The notes: a model not told the origin generated them from the letters alone. A stretch of DNA of 64,000 bases from Planctomycetota bacterium (GCA_028289345.1 JANQQL010000033.1:682001-746000), one strand, 5' to 3'. Positions 1 through 8,910 are shown, numbered from the stretch's first letter. Program-made: numbers and translations.

Positions 1-503
1 ATCCGCCTCAAGAACTCTTGCTCAGACAAGGTTGAAGACGTGAACGTCAAATAGGTCGAAGCGTTCTCGAGAATCAACGGGCGCTCGAGAACCTCTTGAG
101 CCGTTCGAATTCGCCGCACCACGTGATCCAGCGACTCTTCGGTGTAGGGGATGGGCCAGAGGTCATGGGAGTTGCGACCGGCCACTCCCGTCCAACAAAC
201 GTGATCTCCCATCCACGCCACGTCCACGCGGTCAGCAAGCGCTTTCAAGCGCTTCAGGTGATCGAAATCCAGAGGATCCGTCGAACCGATGGAAAGGGAC
301 ACTCCGTGCATGACAATGGGGTAGCGTTCACGGACCTGATCCAGCACCCGCGCCGGGCGACCGCCACTGGTCAGGTAGTTCTCGCTCAGGATTTCAAACC
401 AATCGACCTTGGGCCAAACAGACGTCACGTGATCGTAGTGGACGCTGCGCAGACCAACGCCGTAACCGAGGTGGGGAAGGCCGAATCGATTGTTGGAAGT
501 CAT
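1..503 (-). CDS. MNIO (DUF692) RiPP maturase, HvfB/BufB-like, 3' end outside window
   Basis: The first 167 residues of a DUF692/MNIO family protein are visible; the rest runs off the left edge. Family motifs are seen in order: WFEILSENY near residue 35, HGVSLSIG near 72, GDHVCW near 103 and LENASTYL near 147. These carry the His, Asp, Glu and Asn residues that bind the multinuclear iron centre in this TIM-barrel family. Known members oxidise cysteines of a partner peptide to oxazolone/thioamide or related groups, giving copper- or other metal-binding RiPPs. The gene just upstream encodes a cysteine-repeat peptide, so this is inferred to be its maturase. Start ATG at 503; no strong Shine-Dalgarno site is seen. 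Confidence 0.85.
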   Translation of the reverse strand, partial: MTSNNRFGLPHLGYGVGLRSVHYDHVTSVWPKVDWFEILSENYLTSGGRPARVLDQVRERYPIVMHGVSLSIGSTDPLDFDHLKRLKALADRVDVAWMGDHVCWTGVAGRNSHDLWPIPYTEESLDHVVRRIRTAQEVLERPLILENASTYLTFTSSTLSEQEFLRR

Positions 504-646
504 GGAGTGGAATCTCGGGACCTCGGGGCGACGCCAGGGTGGATGGGGAAGCCCCCTCGAGCCAGGTCGCCCTACGCGAACCGGCGGGACGATCGAGTCG
601 GAATTCCTTGAAAGGTTCCCGATCCCACTCGCCCCGCCGGTTGCGC

Positions 647-665
647 TTCGGAGAGAATCTCCGAA
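647..665 (-). terminator. Hairpin directly after the KDGC-peptide stop codon (possible attenuator)
   Basis: A perfect 8-bp inverted repeat with a 3-nt loop (TTCGGAGA / TCTCCGAA) starts one base after the stop codon of the repeat peptide and lies between it and the MNIO gene. No U-tract follows, so full termination is unlikely. An attenuator or mRNA-stabilising role, giving more precursor than enzyme, is an inference. Confidence 0.35.
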
Positions 666-905
666 TTACTTGCTCGGGCAGCCGTCCTTGCTGGGGCAGC
701 CATCCTTGCTCGGGCAGCCATCCTTGCCAGGACAACCGTCCTTGCCGGGGCAACCATCTTTGCCCGGGCAGCCGTCCTTCCCACCACAGCCATCCTTCGT
801 CATGGCGTGATCGTCCGTCGACTTGCAACCGGCCAGGGAACCCGCGACCAAACCACTGGCAGCGGCGACCACCAGCTTGCTCACCATACGACCTCGAAGT
901 TTCAT
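666..905 (-). CDS. Cysteine-repeat precursor peptide with lipoprotein-type signal (HvfA/BufA-like)
   Basis: This 79-residue protein has a signal peptide ending in the lipobox LAGC (Cys27), a short linker, then seven tandem hexapeptides: KDGCGG once, KDGCPG three times, KDGCPS three times, and a final Lys. Start ATG at 905 is preceded by GGAG at good spacing and gives a normal n-region; the reading frame is open further upstream but that stretch has no signal character. The gene precedes an MNIO enzyme, the arrangement of HvfA/HvfB and bufferin loci, whose precursors are exported peptides with repeated Gly-Cys motifs (EGKCG in HvfA). Inferred role: exported, post-translationally modified metal-binding peptide. 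The KDGCP(G/S) repeat and a lipobox cysteine differ from the best-known precursors. Confidence 0.75.
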   Translation of the reverse strand: MKLRGRMVSKLVVAAASGLVAGSLAGCKSTDDHAMTKDGCGGKDGCPGKDGCPGKDGCPGKDGCPSKDGCPSKDGCPSK

Positions 906-1121
906 AGAACTGCTCCGTCCTCTAGAGCCCGGGTTCTTCGGGTTGACCGTCAAGCCGGACTGGTGTTTGCCCGCCGGGGACCGCGTGGTCCGTTCCATGG
1001 GCGTTGATCCGTAAGTTTTCAATTCTCGCGCTGAGGAGGGGGGGGTCAACGGCGAATTGTGCGAAAACTCCCCCAGGTTCTGCCTAGTTACGAGCGTGAA
1101 GCGATCTCGGTTCCCCTCTCC

Positions 1122-3368
1122 TCAAGAATCAGTGGAGGAAACCAGGAGATGCTCCTCGATCGTCTGCCACTCCCGCTGGCGCAGATGCCAGCGCAGTTCG
1201 GGAACGATCCGGTGCCGAGATTTCGGGTACAGCATCAAATCGAAGTCCTGACCGGCGATCTGCAGGGCGTAGGCGAACTGGATCGCATTCTGCAGATGAA
1301 CGTTGTCGTCCATGGTGCCGTGAACCAGGAGCAGATGTCCCGAAAGGTCCGCCGCCGCCTCGATGCATGAGGTCTTGGAATAGCCTTCCGGGTTGTTCTG
1401 AGGCGTCCGCATGTAGCGCTCGGTGTAGATCGTGTCGTAGTCCCGCCAGTCGTAGACGCCAGCGCCGGCAATTCCCACGCGGAATCGATCGCTGTGAGTC
1501 AGTGCGTAGGCGGTCATGAAACCACCGTAGCTCCAGCCGGAGATCCCGACTCGATCTCCGTCAGCCCAGGGTTTGTCGCACAACCACCCGATCGCATCTT
1601 CCAGATCCTGCAGCTCCTGAACCCCGAGTTGTTGGTAGCAATGATCCGTGGTGACCTTGCCCTTCCCACTCGAGGTACGGTTGTTGACCTGAAACACCAA
1701 AATCTCTTGCTGTGCCAGGAACTGGAACCACGGGCTCGTGTTCCAGCGATTCCGAACCGAAGGCGCATTCGGTCCCGAATACGTATGCAACCAAACCGGG
1801 TAGAGCCCCGACTCGCGGAAGCCGGGGGGGCGGATCAGCGTGGCGTCCATCTTGAACCCGTCGCGGGTCGAGATTTCGAACAGCTCGGGCACGGCGTACT
1901 CGTACTTGTCGAGGTCGGGAATGACGGACTCCGCCAACACTTCTTGCACGGTGCCGTCCGACTTGCAAAGACGAACCCGAGGCGGCGTGTCCAAACTGCT
2001 GTGGGTATCGAGGAAGTAGGACCGATCGGCATTGAATTGAACGCGGTGAGTGCCGTCATCCGGAGTGAGGCGAGTCAGGCCCGAGCCGTCGAGACCGACG
2101 CGATAGGCGTTGACGTTGATCGCTCCATCCCGGCGTCCCAAGAAGTCCAGCCACTTTTCATCTTCGTTGACGAACAGCAATGAGTCGACATTCCACGAAC
2201 CATCGGTCACTTGCCCCAGCAGTTCTCCCGTTGCGGAATAGCGGTACAAGTGGCGATAGCCGCTGCGATCACTGAACCAGAGGAACGAGCCATCCGCCAG
2301 CCAGCGCGGATCGCCGCCGGATTCGACCCAGGTCTCCGAGTTTTCGCGGAAGAGGGTCTTGCTCTCGCCGGTGGCCGGATTGGCCAAGTTCAAGTCCAGC
2401 CAGGTCTGCTCTCGGTCCTGCACTTGGTACACCACTTGGCGACCATCGGGAGACCACCCCACGGAGCTGATCAAGAATTGGCTGCCGTCATAGCGAGAGA
2501 GGTCCATCCATACGATCCTTCCGTCGCGAGCTCGCACCGCCCCGAGGGACGCCGTCGGATTGGGATCTCCGGCCTTCGGATAGTTGGTGGTTTCCACCTC
2601 GAGTCGGGTGGGGATGTGATCGATCACCGTGAACGGATGCACGTTCGACTCGTCAATGCGAAGGAATGCCAGGTGACGCGAATCGGGACTCCACCATTGG
2701 GCATTGAAGTTGCCCCGGCCGTAAATCTCTTCCTGGTAGACCCAGTCGAGCTTGCCGTAGAGCAGCCCCTCGCTGCCGTCGTCACTGACGGCATGCTCAG
2801 TCGCCGTTCCCGTTTCGACGACATACAAGTTTCCTTCCGCCACGTAGGAGGCGAACTGGCCATCGGGACTCAGCCGCAACAGCTCCTTGGGAGCCGCCCT
2901 CGCGGTCAAGCGAAGCGGTTTCTCCTCTCCTCGCCGAAAGAACAACAGATCTCCGTCGAGGTTGGCCGCCACCGAAGCCCCGTCCTCGGAAAACCGTGCA
3001 GACGACCGTGACGCGCTCGAGGCATCGGATTCGCTCATCCCTGGTAGCTTCGCCAAGGCGGCCGAAAACTGCTGACGGAGAGCTTCTCGTTCATCAACCT
3101 GCTCCGCCGCGGGCACGGACGACTCCCCGGTTTCGGGGTGAATCCACAGCTGCTTGCCATCCACGGTGCGCACGTAGTGCACTCCGTCGGACGCCCACTC
3201 GATGGTTTCCAGATCTCCCCCGAAGTTCGCGGCGAGATCGCCGGAGGTGTTTTCCAAGCGAAGTCGTGTCTTGGACTCTGCGGCCTCCTGGCCGAAAGCC
3301 ACGGACCCGGACGAACCCGCGCATGCGAGTGAGACAAACAGCGTCGGGATGCGAAGAAGACTGCCCAT
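1122..3368 (-). CDS. Secreted S9B serine peptidase (dipeptidyl peptidase IV-like)
   Basis: A 748-residue protein begins with a signal peptide (MGSLLRIPTLFVSLACAG). A beta-propeller fills roughly residues 50-510 and contains the YQEEIYGRG glutamate motif that anchors the substrate N-terminus in DPP IV enzymes. A C-terminal alpha/beta hydrolase domain follows. The nucleophile is Ser613 in GWSYGG, the acid lies in DDNVH near 688 and the catalytic His is near 719. It should remove X-Pro or related dipeptides from peptides in the periplasm or outside the cell. The start at 3368 was chosen because upstream in-frame sequence lacks signal character and a purine-rich AGGAAGGA lies just ahead. It is transcribed away from modA. 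Confidence 0.9.
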   Translation of the reverse strand: MGSLLRIPTLFVSLACAGSSGSVAFGQEAAESKTRLRLENTSGDLAANFGGDLETIEWASDGVHYVRTVDGKQLWIHPETGESSVPAAEQVDEREALRQQFSAALAKLPGMSESDASSASRSSARFSEDGASVAANLDGDLLFFRRGEEKPLRLTARAAPKELLRLSPDGQFASYVAEGNLYVVETGTATEHAVSDDGSEGLLYGKLDWVYQEEIYGRGNFNAQWWSPDSRHLAFLRIDESNVHPFTVIDHIPTRLEVETTNYPKAGDPNPTASLGAVRARDGRIVWMDLSRYDGSQFLISSVGWSPDGRQVVYQVQDREQTWLDLNLANPATGESKTLFRENSETWVESGGDPRWLADGSFLWFSDRSGYRHLYRYSATGELLGQVTDGSWNVDSLLFVNEDEKWLDFLGRRDGAINVNAYRVGLDGSGLTRLTPDDGTHRVQFNADRSYFLDTHSSLDTPPRVRLCKSDGTVQEVLAESVIPDLDKYEYAVPELFEISTRDGFKMDATLIRPPGFRESGLYPVWLHTYSGPNAPSVRNRWNTSPWFQFLAQQEILVFQVNNRTSSGKGKVTTDHCYQQLGVQELQDLEDAIGWLCDKPWADGDRVGISGWSYGGFMTAYALTHSDRFRVGIAGAGVYDWRDYDTIYTERYMRTPQNNPEGYSKTSCIEAAADLSGHLLLVHGTMDDNVHLQNAIQFAYALQIAGQDFDLMLYPKSRHRIVPELRWHLRQREWQTIEEHLLVSSTDS

Positions 3369-3457
3369 GGAACCCCCATCCTTCCTGGGAAAGTCCCGAC
3401 AAGACGCGTGGTAGGATCCTGTCCGCTTTCCGGTCAATGAAACTTCGAGAGATCGCC

Positions 3458-4264
3458 ATGATGCCGTCCCGCCGAGGGACAAGAAAGCTCCACCGAAGGA
3501 CGCAGGCACTGCTGGTGATCGCGCTCCTCCCGGGCCTCTCACAATGCCGCGAGAAGCCGCCGGAATCAGCGCTGGCTCATCTCTTCGTGGCGGCGAGCGC
3601 CGCCGAAGTGGTGGAGACGATTCTCGAACGGGACTCGGATCCTTCGCCGCGCCCGGAGGTGCGCATGAATGTCGCGGCCTCCTCGACACTCGCTCGGCAA
3701 ATTGCGCAAGGCGCACCGGTCGACGCGTTCCTGTCCGCCCATCCGGAATGGTCGGATTCGCTGATTCGCGAGGGACTCGCCCGTCAAGAACTCAGCCAAC
3801 CGTTGCTGTCTGATTCGCTAGTCATCGTGGCGCCCCCGTCCCCATCCCGGCGTCCGTGGAACGAATGGACCGAGCTCGCGGACGCCCATGGCTACGTCGC
3901 CCTCGGAGATCCCGAACATGTTCCGGTCGGCACCTACGCGCGCCAGGCCTTGCAAGAAGCAGGGCTCTGGGAACAACTAAGACGACGAGTCATCGCCACC
4001 CCTGATGACACGGCGGCCCGGGTGCGCGTGCAGCGAGGAGAAAGCGAATGGGGGATCACCTATCGCCATGAAGCTCTGCGCGATGAGCGCTTGCAGGTCG
4101 TGGCCGAAATCCCTTCCGATCTCCACCCGCCCATTCGCTACACCCTCACCTGGTTTCCCAAAACCGATTCCACGGTGGGGGAATGGCTTCGGAGCACCTT
4201 GACGGGATCTCGAGCTCGCGACACCTATCGCGACTTCGGCTTCTCTCTGGTGGACACTCACTGA
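3458..4264 (+). CDS. modA: Molybdate ABC transporter substrate-binding lipoprotein ModA
   Basis: This 268-residue protein has a basic n-region, a hydrophobic stretch and a lipobox LSQC, so it is a membrane-anchored periplasmic binding protein. The mature part has the ModA pattern: an N-terminal strand with LFVAASAAEV, then NVAASSTLARQI, and GDPEHVPVGTYARQAL in the second lobe. It binds molybdate or tungstate and delivers it to ModBC. It is followed after one base by modB, forming modABC. The start could also be 3461 or 3437; 3458 has a weak GAGAG at suitable distance. Confidence 0.9.
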   Translation: MMPSRRGTRKLHRRTQALLVIALLPGLSQCREKPPESALAHLFVAASAAEVVETILERDSDPSPRPEVRMNVAASSTLARQIAQGAPVDAFLSAHPEWSDSLIREGLARQELSQPLLSDSLVIVAPPSPSRRPWNEWTELADAHGYVALGDPEHVPVGTYARQALQEAGLWEQLRRRVIATPDDTAARVRVQRGESEWGITYRHEALRDERLQVVAEIPSDLHPPIRYTLTWFPKTDSTVGEWLRSTLTGSRARDTYRDFGFSLVDTH

Positions 4265-4265
4265 C

Positions 4266-4964
4266 TTGTTCGAACCGCTGACACCCACGGAGCTTTCTGC
4301 CCTCGAGTTGTCGTTGAAGGTCAGCGCCACTGCGACCTTGCTTTGCCTGCCACTGGGAATCTTGTTTGGTTGGCTCCTCGCCCGCAAGACGTTCCTCGGC
4401 AAGCTCATCGTGGAAGCCTTGCTGTCCTTACCACTTGTCCTTCCCCCGGTGGTCACCGGCTATCTGTTGTTGCTCGCTTTTGGCCGCAATGGATGGATCG
4501 GGCGCTGGTTCGAAGAGTGGTGGGGATGGACGCTGCCGTTTCACTGGAGCGGGGCGGCGGTGGCAGCCGCCGTGGTCAGTTTCCCGCTGATGGTGCGGTC
4601 CGTGAAAGTCTCCATGCAAGCAGTGGATCCACGACTGGAAGCCGCGGCACGCACCCTCGGAGCCTCTCCGGCCAGAGTTTTCCTTGGGGTGACTCTGCCT
4701 CTCGCCTTGCCCGGCGTCCTCGCGGGAACCATTCTTTGCTTTGCCCGAAGCCTCGGCGAATTCGGAGCGACGATTCTGTTTGCCGGCAACGTCGAAGGAT
4801 CGACCCGCACGATTCCCTTGGCGATCTACTCCTCCTTGCAACGGGTGGACGGAGACGTGGCGGCAGCTCGGCTCGTCGCCCTGTCGGTGGTGATTGCCGT
4901 GTCGGCACTGGCCCTCCACGAATGGTTGGTGCGCCGAATCGCTCGCGCGCCGGAGCAAACATGA
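4266..4964 (+). CDS. modB: Molybdate ABC transporter permease ModB
   Basis: A 232-residue inner-membrane protein with about five or six membrane segments. It carries the permease EAA loop around residue 120 (LEAAARTLGASPARVFLGV) that contacts the ATPase. Length and the phrase ARSLGEFGATILFAGN are typical of ModB. It starts with TTG one base after the modA stop and its last codon overlaps the modC start (ATGA), so translation is probably coupled. It forms the membrane channel for molybdate uptake. Confidence 0.92.
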   Translation: MFEPLTPTELSALELSLKVSATATLLCLPLGILFGWLLARKTFLGKLIVEALLSLPLVLPPVVTGYLLLLAFGRNGWIGRWFEEWWGWTLPFHWSGAAVAAAVVSFPLMVRSVKVSMQAVDPRLEAAARTLGASPARVFLGVTLPLALPGVLAGTILCFARSLGEFGATILFAGNVEGSTRTIPLAIYSSLQRVDGDVAAARLVALSVVIAVSALALHEWLVRRIARAPEQT

Positions 4965-6037
4965 CCGAGGCCTGGCTGAACGTAGACATCACCCATCGGC
5001 GGCGAAGCTTCCTTCTGGAAGCTCGCTGGGAAATGCGAGATTCAGCGCTCGCACTGTTCGGTCCGTCGGGAGCGGGGAAGACCACGCTCCTGCACCTGAT
5101 CGCCGGCCTTCTTCCTCCCGACCGCGGGCACATCCACTTCCGAGGCCGCGTGTTTTCGAATCCGGGACAATTCGTTCCTGCGCATCGGCGGAACTTTGGG
5201 GTGGTGTTCCAAGAGCCGCGTCTGTTTCCCCATCTCAACGTCCGCCGCAATCTGACCTACGGTCAACCTTCGCACCCAAGAGCGGACGCTCCGTCGTTGC
5301 CCCAAGTCGTGGACTCTCTCGGCATCGAAGACCTGTTGCCACGACGCCCGGCGCAACTCTCGGGAGGCGAGGCCCGCTTGGTTTCCCTCGGCCGCGCCTT
5401 GCTTTCGGGTCCCCAGATGCTGCTCATGGACGAGCCGTTCAGCGGCGTGGACCTTGGCAAGAAGCGGCAGGTCCTTGAGTTCTTGCGGACCCTGCGCAGG
5501 GAGCGGAGTCTCCCCATGCTTCTGGTCAGTCATTCCATGGGGGAGATTCTGGAACTCACCTCCCAAGTGGTGGTGTTGGAAAGAGGACAGGTGCTGGCCT
5601 CCGGCGACTTCTTCGAAGTGCTGCAAGCGCCGAACTCCATCTCCCTGGCCGATCGACTCGGCATCGAGAACCTGCTGCACGTGGACGTCGAGGATCACCG
5701 TCCCGACCAAGCGGTGACCGGCCGGCTCGGGGATCAACAGGTATTGCTCCCCCCGGCCGCCGAAGCCGCCCCCGGGAAAGGCTGGGTGGCCGTCCGCCCG
5801 GATGACATCATTCTCGCTCGCCAAGCCATTGAAGGGACCTCGGCGCAAAATCGACTGCAGGGAACGGTGCAAGGAATCAGCACTCACCACGGCAAGTTCC
5901 TCGTGCACGTCGACGTGGGCCAGCCCCTCCGGGTCGAAGTGACGGAGCGATCCGTGCGCGAGCTGTCACTCACCGTCGGGGCACCGGTCTTCTGCCTGAT
6001 CAAGACCTTCAGTTTTCGCTGGAGAACCATCCCATGA
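4961..6037 (+). CDS. modC: Molybdate ABC transporter ATPase ModC
   Basis: A 358-residue ABC ATPase with Walker A GPSGAGKT (residues 34-41), signature LSGGEARL and Walker B LLMDEP. The C-terminal 70 residues form a TOBE/MOP-like domain, which in ModC senses molybdate. It starts at the ATGA overlap with modB, though the frame is open upstream through modB. The stop overlaps the start of the decarboxylase gene. Function: energises molybdate import for molybdenum-cofactor enzymes; fdhD lies about 8.5 kb downstream. Confidence 0.93.
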   Translation: MTEAWLNVDITHRRRSFLLEARWEMRDSALALFGPSGAGKTTLLHLIAGLLPPDRGHIHFRGRVFSNPGQFVPAHRRNFGVVFQEPRLFPHLNVRRNLTYGQPSHPRADAPSLPQVVDSLGIEDLLPRRPAQLSGGEARLVSLGRALLSGPQMLLMDEPFSGVDLGKKRQVLEFLRTLRRERSLPMLLVSHSMGEILELTSQVVVLERGQVLASGDFFEVLQAPNSISLADRLGIENLLHVDVEDHRPDQAVTGRLGDQQVLLPPAAEAAPGKGWVAVRPDDIILARQAIEGTSAQNRLQGTVQGISTHHGKFLVHVDVGQPLRVEVTERSVRELSLTVGAPVFCLIKTFSFRWRTIP

Positions 6038-7446
6038 CCTCATTCCCCCTCGAGCCTGAAGAGGCCACGTTGCGACGTTGGTTCGGCGAAACTCTGGAAC
6101 TGCTCTATGCCAACCTGAACACACTTGCCGAGCAGCCGGCCTCTCACATCGAGGGAGCCCGAGACGCGGCTCGAGCCATGCACCGCCCGTTCTCCGAGGA
6201 TCCAGGTGACGCCGTCGCGATCATCCGCGAAGTCATCGAAGACTACGTTCCTCGCTCATTCCACACCGCGGGTCCTGGCTATCTCGCGTACATCCCCGGA
6301 GGTGGCCTGGTCCACGCGGCTCTGGCGGATTTGATTTCCAACATCACCAATCGATACATCGGCGTGTCCTTGGCCGCCCCCCTGCTGGTGCGGTTGGAAG
6401 TGGTCACTCTTCGCTGGCTGATGGACCAAATGAACTACCCGGCGGAGGCCCGCGGAATCTTCACCAGCGGTGGGTCCATGGCCAACTTCAGTGCGGTCGT
6501 CTGTGCACGGCATCGACAACTGGGAGAGCAGTTCCAAGACGGGGTCTTGTACGGCGCCGAAGAACTGCACCATTCCACCGGCAAGGCCGCCATGCTCGCC
6601 GGGTTTCGTCACGATCAGGTTCGCTTGCTACCCGTGAACGACCAGGGAATGTTGCAACCCTCGATCGTGGCCCAGGCAGTCGCCGAAGATCGCTCCCAAG
6701 GCAAGCGTCCCGCCATGCTGGTGGGAAGCGCAGGCACGATCAACGTGGGAGCCGTCGATCCCCTGAACGAGCTCGCGGACCTGGCTCGAAGCGAAGGACT
6801 TTGGTTCCACGTGGACGCGGCCTACGGTGGCCCGTTTCAGCTCACCCAAAGAGGACAGCGACTGTTGCAAGGAATCGAGAAAGCGGATTCCATCACCATG
6901 GATCCCCACAAGGGGTTCTTCCTGCCTTACGGCACTGGGTGCCTGTTGGTGCGCGACGGCACCGCTTTGCGAGACTCTCATCGTGTCGAAGCAGACTACT
7001 TGCCAGAGATGCAGGACAGCTCCGACACCCAGGACTTTTGCGACTACTCGCCCGAGTTGTCGCGAGACTTCCGCGGTCTTCGTCTGTGGCTCGCCTTGCA
7101 ACTCGCCGGGACCCGCGCCTTTCGGGATTGCCTCGATGAGAAACTGGACTTGACCACGGTCGTGAAGGAGGCCATTCGCGAGATTCCCGCCCTGGAGATC
7201 GTGGGGGAAGCTCCTCTCACATTGGTCGCATTTCGGTTCAAGAACGACGACGACTCCGGGACACGAACCCAAGCGCTGCTGGAACGACTGGTCGCGAGCA
7301 AGCGGGTCATGATCAGCGGCAGCTACTTTCAGAAACGCTATGTCGCCAAGTTCTGCATTCTGAGTTTCCGCACCCACCGAGACCGAGTGGACGAAGCCCT
7401 GGATCTCCTCCGCCGCGAGGTGCACACCATGGAGGGGGCCGCCTGA
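6034..7446 (+). CDS. PLP-dependent group II decarboxylase (aromatic amino acid decarboxylase type)
   Basis: A 470-residue protein of the DDC/glutamate-decarboxylase fold family. The PLP lysine is Lys293 in DPHKGFFLPYG. An aspartate-rich PLP pocket motif FHVDAAYGGP and the N-terminal GPGYLAYIPGGG substrate loop, typical of bacterial AADC relatives, are present. It should decarboxylate an aromatic or related amino acid, but the substrate cannot be told from sequence. Its start overlaps the modC stop by four bases, so it is co-transcribed and probably translationally coupled with molybdate transport. No functional link between the two is established. Confidence 0.85.
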   Translation: MTSFPLEPEEATLRRWFGETLELLYANLNTLAEQPASHIEGARDAARAMHRPFSEDPGDAVAIIREVIEDYVPRSFHTAGPGYLAYIPGGGLVHAALADLISNITNRYIGVSLAAPLLVRLEVVTLRWLMDQMNYPAEARGIFTSGGSMANFSAVVCARHRQLGEQFQDGVLYGAEELHHSTGKAAMLAGFRHDQVRLLPVNDQGMLQPSIVAQAVAEDRSQGKRPAMLVGSAGTINVGAVDPLNELADLARSEGLWFHVDAAYGGPFQLTQRGQRLLQGIEKADSITMDPHKGFFLPYGTGCLLVRDGTALRDSHRVEADYLPEMQDSSDTQDFCDYSPELSRDFRGLRLWLALQLAGTRAFRDCLDEKLDLTTVVKEAIREIPALEIVGEAPLTLVAFRFKNDDDSGTRTQALLERLVASKRVMISGSYFQKRYVAKFCILSFRTHRDRVDEALDLLRREVHTMEGAA

Positions 7447-7514
7447 CGGAGGAGACTGGGGAAGAGGATTCCGCTGTTGCCAGTGACGGGAATGGGCGAG
7501 AATCCCGGGCCATC

Positions 7515-8873
7515 ATGATCTCACGCCCTTTCCTGAGTCTGGTCGTCCTGGTGCTGCTCCTGCTCTTCCCAACGGGAGGAGCCTCCGCCTCGGAGCTTCC
7601 CGGAGAAGCCTTCGCGAGTCGCCGCGAGGCGCTCATGGCCTCCCTCGAAGACAACGCCCTGGCCGTGATTTGGACCGCTCCGCAACAAATTCGAAACGGC
7701 GACGTCCACCATCCTTACCGACCGGACAGCAACTTCTATTACCTGACCGGCTTCGCCGAACCCCAAGCTTTGGCAATCCTCGAGAAGCGCAAATCGCGAC
7801 TGACCTACACCCTGGTCGTCCGTCCCAAGGACCCGCTCGATGCCGTCTGGAACGGACCCCGCAGCGGACTCGAGGGAGCGGAACGACGCTACGGAGCCGA
7901 TCAGGCCCGCGCGTGGGACGAACGACAGCAAGTCCTCCGGGCCATGCTCGCCGATCACCGCCACGTCTATTGGTGGGGCGGTTCTCATCCCGAGGCCGCC
8001 CGCCTTCGGGACGAGCTGATTCCTTCTCGCACCGGCACCGCACAATCCCTCGCTACCCAACTCGCATCCCTGAGGTTGGTCAAGTCCGAGGCAGAGATCC
8101 GACTGCTCCGCCGAGCCGCGGATATCACTGGCGACGCGCACCGTCAGGTCATGCGTCGCTGCCAGCCGGGCCTCCAGGAGTACCAGCTCCAGGCAGTCAT
8201 CGATTATGTGTATCGCGACTCCGGGGTCGCCCGCCCCGGCTTTCCCAGCACCCTTGGATCGGGACCGAACTCCTGCATTCTCCATTACCAAGGAGACCGG
8301 CGCACCATCGACAATGGGGACCTGGTACTCGTGGACATCGGCGCGGAGTGGGACCACTACTCGGCAGACATCACCCGGACCTTCCCGGCCAACGGCACCT
8401 TCAGTACCGATCAGAAGGCCCTCTACAAGGTCGTGTTGCGCGCCCAAGAGAAAGCCATCGAGCAGATTCGACCGGGAGTCACCGTGACCACCATCCGCGG
8501 CATTGTCCAACAGGAGATCGCCGAGGGACTGAAGACGTTGAAGATTCTCTCGTCACGGCGTCGCTTGTCCGACTTCACGGTGCACGGGTTCCATCACTGG
8601 CTGGGCCTGGACGTTCACGATGACTGTGGTCCGATCTACTCCGTGGCGCTGCAACCGGGAATGGTGCTCACGGTCGAGCCGGGCGTGTACATCCCCGCCG
8701 GGATGGAAGGAGTGGATCCCCGGTGGTGGAACCTGGGAATCCGCATCGAAGACGACGTGCTGGTGACGCGCACCGGCTCCGAGATCCTCTCGGGTCGCGC
8801 GCCGAAATCCATCGAGGGTATCGAAGCTCTGATGGCCGAAGAGGATCCGTTCGCCTCCCTACGGATCCGTTGA
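7515..8873 (+). CDS. Secreted Xaa-Pro aminopeptidase (M24B)
   Basis: A 452-residue PepP-like metallopeptidase with a clear signal peptide (cleavage near SASA, residue 26). It has the N-terminal aminopeptidase P domain, including the FYYLTGF motif. The pita-bread domain keeps all five dinuclear metal ligands: Asp274, Asp285, His361, Glu388 and Glu412. It removes N-terminal residues ahead of proline. E. coli PepP is cytoplasmic, so the signal peptide implies periplasmic peptide degradation, in keeping with the secreted S9 peptidase nearby. Confidence 0.92.
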   Translation: MISRPFLSLVVLVLLLLFPTGGASASELPGEAFASRREALMASLEDNALAVIWTAPQQIRNGDVHHPYRPDSNFYYLTGFAEPQALAILEKRKSRLTYTLVVRPKDPLDAVWNGPRSGLEGAERRYGADQARAWDERQQVLRAMLADHRHVYWWGGSHPEAARLRDELIPSRTGTAQSLATQLASLRLVKSEAEIRLLRRAADITGDAHRQVMRRCQPGLQEYQLQAVIDYVYRDSGVARPGFPSTLGSGPNSCILHYQGDRRTIDNGDLVLVDIGAEWDHYSADITRTFPANGTFSTDQKALYKVVLRAQEKAIEQIRPGVTVTTIRGIVQQEIAEGLKTLKILSSRRRLSDFTVHGFHHWLGLDVHDDCGPIYSVALQPGMVLTVEPGVYIPAGMEGVDPRWWNLGIRIEDDVLVTRTGSEILSGRAPKSIEGIEALMAEEDPFASLRIR

Positions 8874-8904
8874 TTCCCCCGGTCTTCATGAATGATCCGG
8901 GACG

Positions 8905-8910
8905 AAGGAG
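8905..8910 (+). promoter_or_regulatory. Strong ribosome binding site fixing a TTG start
   Basis: AAGGAG lies six bases before the TTG at 8917, and no ATG or GTG lies at suitable spacing in frame. It decides the start of the dicarboxylate transporter gene. Confidence 0.8.

Noticed and set aside
394..828. Several overlapping open frames across the KDGC repeat on both strands
   Set aside because: The GC-rich 18-bp repeat leaves most frames open. Only the minus frame ending at 666 has a signal peptide, a Shine-Dalgarno site and a sensible partner gene.
2211..3011. Long plus-strand frame opposite the S9 peptidase
   Set aside because: It lies wholly inside a gene with intact domains and lacks any recognisable motif; typical of GC-rich antisense frames.
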